From: Nocardioides nitrophenolicus
GTDB taxonomy: Bacteria; Actinomycetota; Actinomycetes; Propionibacteriales; Nocardioidaceae
DNA length: 64,000 nucleotides
Reading direction: 5' to 3'
Assembly: GCF_016907515.1 (NCBI RefSeq)
Contig: NZ_JAFBBY010000001.1
Span: 3,100,001 to 3,164,000, forward strand
This document shows, one piece after another, positions 61,313 through 64,000 of this stretch. Under the pieces are notes generated by a model that was given only the letters and a program-made list of their open reading frames with translations, was not told the origin of the DNA and searched no databases. Within the stretch, counting starts at the first letter, position 1, and each line of letters starts with the position of its first letter. Made by a program: the position numbers and the translations under genes.

Positions 61313-62029
61313 GTGCGGCCGATCGACACCAGCGACGACACGTCGACCCAGCTCGTGCGGCGGGCGCGGAAGATCGACCGGGTGCTGGGGGAGACCTATC
61401 CCGACGCCAAGGCCGAGCTCGACTTCGACAACCCCTTCGAGTGCCTGGTCGTCACCGTGCTCTCGGCGCAGACCACCGACAAGCGGGTCAACGCGGTGCG
61501 GCCGACGCTGTTCGCGGCCTACCCCGACCCGGCGTCGATGGCGGCGGCCGACCGCGCTCACCTCGAGCAGATCGTCGGTCCGCTCGGCTTCTTCCGGGCC
61601 AAGACCGAGTCGCTGCTGAAGCTGAGCGCCGCCCTCGTCGAGCGCTACGACGGCCAGGTGCCCGCCCGGCTCGAGGACCTGGTGACCCTGCCCGGCGTCG
61701 GACGCAAGACCGCCAACGTCGTGCTCGGCAACGCCTTCGACCTTCCCGGGATCACCGTCGACACCCACTTCGGCCGGCTGGCCCGGCGGCTCGGGTTCAC
61801 CGAGGAGACCGACCCGGTCAAGGTCGAGCACGCCGTCGGCGCGCTGTTCCCCAAGCGCGACTGGACCATGCTGTCCCACCACCTGATCTGGCACGGCCGC
61901 CGCCGCTGCCACGCCAAGAAGCCCGCCTGCGGTGCCTGCCCGGTCGCGCGCTGGTGCCCGTCGTACGGCACCGGTCCGACGGACCCGGTCGAGGCGGAGA
62001 AGCTGGTCCGCACCGAGGGTCCCAACTGA
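61313..62029 (+). CDS. nth: Endonuclease III
   Basis: The protein is 238 residues. PFECLVVTVLSAQTTDKRVN, the HhH motif LVTLPGVGRKTANVVLGNAF with the catalytic Lys, the Asp in ITVDTHFGRLARRLGF and the [4Fe-4S] cluster CHAKKPACGACPVARWC are all present. It removes oxidised pyrimidines in base-excision repair. GTG 61313 follows a leaderless -10 box. The stop shares a base with the next ATG (TGATG). Synteny matches Rv3674c. Confidence 0.95.
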   Translation: MRPIDTSDDTSTQLVRRARKIDRVLGETYPDAKAELDFDNPFECLVVTVLSAQTTDKRVNAVRPTLFAAYPDPASMAAADRAHLEQIVGPLGFFRAKTESLLKLSAALVERYDGQVPARLEDLVTLPGVGRKTANVVLGNAFDLPGITVDTHFGRLARRLGFTEETDPVKVEHAVGALFPKRDWTMLSHHLIWHGRRRCHAKKPACGACPVARWCPSYGTGPTDPVEAEKLVRTEGPN

Positions 62030-62649
62030 TGCGTCGCCTGCCCGCCGTGCTGGTGGCGCTGGTGGCGGCCGGCGTCCTGCTGACCGGCTGCGACAGCGTC
62101 GCTCCGGCGGCCTTCGCGTGCAAGGTCGACCCGACCACGCCCGACCTGGTCAAGGACCGCGAGGCGGCCGGCATCGCCGACTGCAGCGCGCTGCCGACCG
62201 AGGCCGGCGCCACCGACCTGCCCGACATCACGCTCGACTGCCTCGGCAGCACCTCCTCGATCTCGCTCGCCGACGTGAAGGGCCCGGCGATCGTCAACTT
62301 CTGGTCGACGACCTGCGTGCCGTGCCGGGAGGAGATGCCGGTCCTGCAGCAGTTCCACGAGGCGTACGGAAGCCAGGTGCCGCTGCTCGGCGTCAACTAC
62401 CTCGACACCTACCCCGGCGCGGCGATCGACTTCGCCCGGCTCAAGGGCGTCACCTACCCCTCGGCGGCCGACACCTGCGGCGACCTGCAGGAGAGCGACC
62501 TCATCCTCAAGGTGCTGCCCCAGTTCTTCTTCGTGCGTGCGGACGGCTCCTTCGAGCAGGTGGCGGGCGGCATCGACTCGCTCGACGAGGTCGTCGCGAT
62601 GGTGAAGCAGAACCTCGGCATCGACCTCGCCGCGAAGGCGACGCCGTGA
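62029..62649 (+). CDS. Thioredoxin-like lipoprotein (TlpA/ResA-type, Rv3673c)
   Basis: The protein is 206 residues. The signal peptide ends in the lipobox LTGC (about residue 21). The redox motif is FWSTTCVPCREEMPVL, with the cis-Pro in LKVLPQFFFVRADGS. It should be membrane-anchored outside, passing electrons to cell-wall or cytochrome-maturation targets. Extra Cys residues (AFACKVD; ADCSALP; LDCLG; DTCGDL) suggest further disulfides. Same order as Rv3673c between nth and NUDIX. Confidence 0.9.
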   Translation: MRRLPAVLVALVAAGVLLTGCDSVAPAAFACKVDPTTPDLVKDREAAGIADCSALPTEAGATDLPDITLDCLGSTSSISLADVKGPAIVNFWSTTCVPCREEMPVLQQFHEAYGSQVPLLGVNYLDTYPGAAIDFARLKGVTYPSAADTCGDLQESDLILKVLPQFFFVRADGSFEQVAGGIDSLDEVVAMVKQNLGIDLAAKATP

Positions 62650-63374
62650 CCGACCTGCCGTCCGACCTGCCCGACTGGCTGCGTCCGGTCGCCGAGGGCG
62701 CCCGCGCGATCAGCGGTAGCGACCTGAGCGCCTTCCTGCCGCCCAAGGACAAGCCGGTACGCCGCGGCGCGGTGCTGATGCTCTTCGGCGACCGCGACGT
62801 ACTGCTGACCGAGCGGGCCCACGACATGCGCTCCCACCCCGGCCAGGTCTCCTTCCCGGGCGGCAGCATCGACCCGGGCGAGAGCGTGGTCGAGGCGGCG
62901 CTGCGCGAGGCCGACGAGGAGATCGGGGTCGACCCGGCCGGGGTCGAGGTCTTCGCGACGCTGCCCGAGCTGTGGCTGCCGCCGTCCAACTTCGCGGTGA
63001 CGCCGGTGCTCGGCTGGTGGCGCGAGCCGGCGCCGATCCGGGTGGCCTCGCCGCAGGAGGTGCACGCCATCCACCGGGTGACCCTGGCCGACCTGTTCGC
63101 GCCGGAGCACCGGATCCAGGTCCGTCACCCCGGTGGCTGGACCGGGCCGGGCTTCCTGATCGGGCCCGACAAGGACGTGATCCTGTGGGGCTTCACGGGC
63201 GGGATCCTGACCCGTTTCTTCGACTTCCTCGGGTGGCTACCACCGGTGAGCGACCCCCCGGTGCATGATCTCCCCGACTACATGCTCGCCGAGCACGTCC
63301 GCCGGACGGCCGCCGCGGCAGCTGCCGACGAGGAGCCGGGGGACGGCATGGACATCCTGGAGCCCAACGAGTGA
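62646..63374 (+). CDS. NUDIX hydrolase, CoA-diphosphatase type (Rv3672c)
   Basis: The protein is 242 residues. The UPF0035/CoA motif LLTERAHDMRSHPGQVSFPG and the Nudix box GGSIDPGESVVEAALREADEEIGV are both clear, so CoA or a derivative is the likely substrate. The C-terminal part has ILWGFTGGILTRFFDFLGW and an acidic tail. GTG start overlaps the upstream stop (GTGA); its own stop overlaps the MarP GTG (GTGA). Coupled translation of four genes from nth to marP. Confidence 0.9.
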   Translation: MTDLPSDLPDWLRPVAEGARAISGSDLSAFLPPKDKPVRRGAVLMLFGDRDVLLTERAHDMRSHPGQVSFPGGSIDPGESVVEAALREADEEIGVDPAGVEVFATLPELWLPPSNFAVTPVLGWWREPAPIRVASPQEVHAIHRVTLADLFAPEHRIQVRHPGGWTGPGFLIGPDKDVILWGFTGGILTRFFDFLGWLPPVSDPPVHDLPDYMLAEHVRRTAAAAAADEEPGDGMDILEPNE

Positions 63375-64000
63375 ACCTCCTCGACTGGCTGCTCGTCGTC
63401 CTCGTCGCGGCGTACGCGCTGTCCGGCTACTGGCAGGGCTTCATCACCGGGGCGTTCGCGACGATCGGCCTGCTGTCGGGTGGTCTCGGCGGCATCCTGC
63501 TCGCCCCGGTGGCGCTGAGCAGCTTCGAGCCGTCGCTGGCGGTCTCGCTGGGCGCGCTGTTCATCGTGATCCTGTGCGCGTCGCTGGGCCAGGCCCTGCT
63601 CCAGTACGCCGGCGCCCGGGTCCGCGAGCGGATCACCTGGCAGCCCGCGCGGGCGCTCGACGCGGTGGGGGGCGCCCTGCTCAGCGGACTCGCCGTCCTG
63701 CTCGTCGCGTGGGCTCTCGGCGTGGCGATCTCCGGCACCCGGATCGGTCCCGTCACCTCGATGGTGCGCAGCTCCGTGGTGCTCTCGAAGGTCAACACGG
63801 TGCTGCCGGAGACGGCGCCCAACGCCCTGCAGGCGTTCAACAACGTGGTCGGCACCGGCTTCTTCCCGCGCTACCTCGAGCCGTTCGCGCCCGAGCGGAT
63901 CGTCGAGGTCGCGCCGGGGCCGGCGGACCTGCCCGGCACCGACGCGGTCAAGGCGACCCGGAGCAGCGTGGTCAAGATCCGCGGTGCCAACGACTGCGGC
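63371..64000 (+). CDS. marP: MarP-type membrane serine protease (Rv3671c), 5' part only
   Basis: The first 210 residues are in the window. Four transmembrane segments (about 3-25, 30-52, 60-82, 100-122) form a CvpA-like N-terminus (LLDWLLVVLVAAYALSGYWQGFITGAF), then a linker and the start of the extracytoplasmic chymotrypsin-like domain (SSVVKIRGANDCG). In M. tuberculosis MarP gives acid and oxidative-stress resistance. The catalytic triad lies beyond the right edge. GTG overlaps the NUDIX stop. Confidence 0.9.
   Translation, partial: MNLLDWLLVVLVAAYALSGYWQGFITGAFATIGLLSGGLGGILLAPVALSSFEPSLAVSLGALFIVILCASLGQALLQYAGARVRERITWQPARALDAVGGALLSGLAVLLVAWALGVAISGTRIGPVTSMVRSSVVLSKVNTVLPETAPNALQAFNNVVGTGFFPRYLEPFAPERIVEVAPGPADLPGTDAVKATRSSVVKIRGANDCG

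Overview
This is about 64 kb of very GC-rich chromosome (my estimate is around 70% or more) from a Gram-positive actinomycete. The gene set (WhiB-family regulator, ESX-type VII secretion, Crp/nth/MarP block, F420-type oxidoreductase, long-form GAPDH, many leaderless genes) points to Actinomycetes, and the overall flavour is Nocardioides-like (Nocardioidaceae). The genus is an inference. No phage, insertion sequence, integron or CRISPR array is visible. The window ends inside two genes: an FAD/Fe-S oxidase on the left and a MarP-type protease on the right.

Left third (1-24.6 kb), metabolic and stress-adaptation genes. A PucR-type regulator lies divergent from an FAD/Fe-S oxidase and upstream of a tight operon: polar amino-acid ABC transporter (ATPase, two permeases, lipoprotein binding protein), amino-acid oxidase-like flavoprotein, then kbl and tdh. 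This reads as an uptake-and-degradation unit ending in the threonine to glycine plus acetyl-CoA route. Next come an F420-type luciferase-like oxidoreductase with a crotonase, a secreted glycine-rich protein ending in RTX repeats, a secreted NlpC/P60 hydrolase behind a c-di-AMP (ydaO-type) riboswitch, long-form gap, a MarR/VOC pair, and a ketosteroid-dehydrogenase-like flavoprotein with a KstR-like operator. At 19.7-24.5 kb lies a zinc-starvation (Zur) island. It has two near-identical Zur boxes, zinc-independent ribosomal proteins L36, L32, L31B, L28, L33 and S14, an Rv0106/Mrf-like protein without a P-loop, a true CobW-type zinc GTPase, and a YibE/F membrane protein with a His-rich tail.

Middle (24.6-46 kb). 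An ESX/type VII secretion locus (eccC divergent from eccD-like, two WXG100 genes, a second eccD, eccB, mycP) is followed by a secreted glycerophosphodiesterase. Then comes a conserved housekeeping block: tRNA-Ser, SRP RNA, dnaX, ebfC, recR, DUF5063, lysC (with an internal beta-subunit start) and asd. A membrane protein with a long Glu-Pro repeat and tRNA-Pro follow.

Right third (46-64 kb). This is colinear with Mycobacterium tuberculosis Rv3683 down to Rv3671c: metallophosphoesterase, ponA2-type PBP, WhiB4/WblA, two ArsA-like ATPases, a 50-residue protein, RidA, MBL hydrolase, Crp, nth, thioredoxin-like lipoprotein, NUDIX, MarP. A YqeY gene, an FtsX-type ABC exporter with a two-component system, a DUF4177 gene and a second NUDIX gene are interposed.

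Two window-wide patterns deserve attention. First, at least twelve genes have a TANNNT -10 box 6-7 nt before the start codon, which predicts leaderless mRNAs and decides several starts. Second, several gene ends carry long near-perfect inverted repeats built from a few shared words (such as GACCCGGCAGAAAGT). Some copies overlap or supply the stop codon of the adjacent gene, suggesting a dispersed palindromic element family doubling as terminators.
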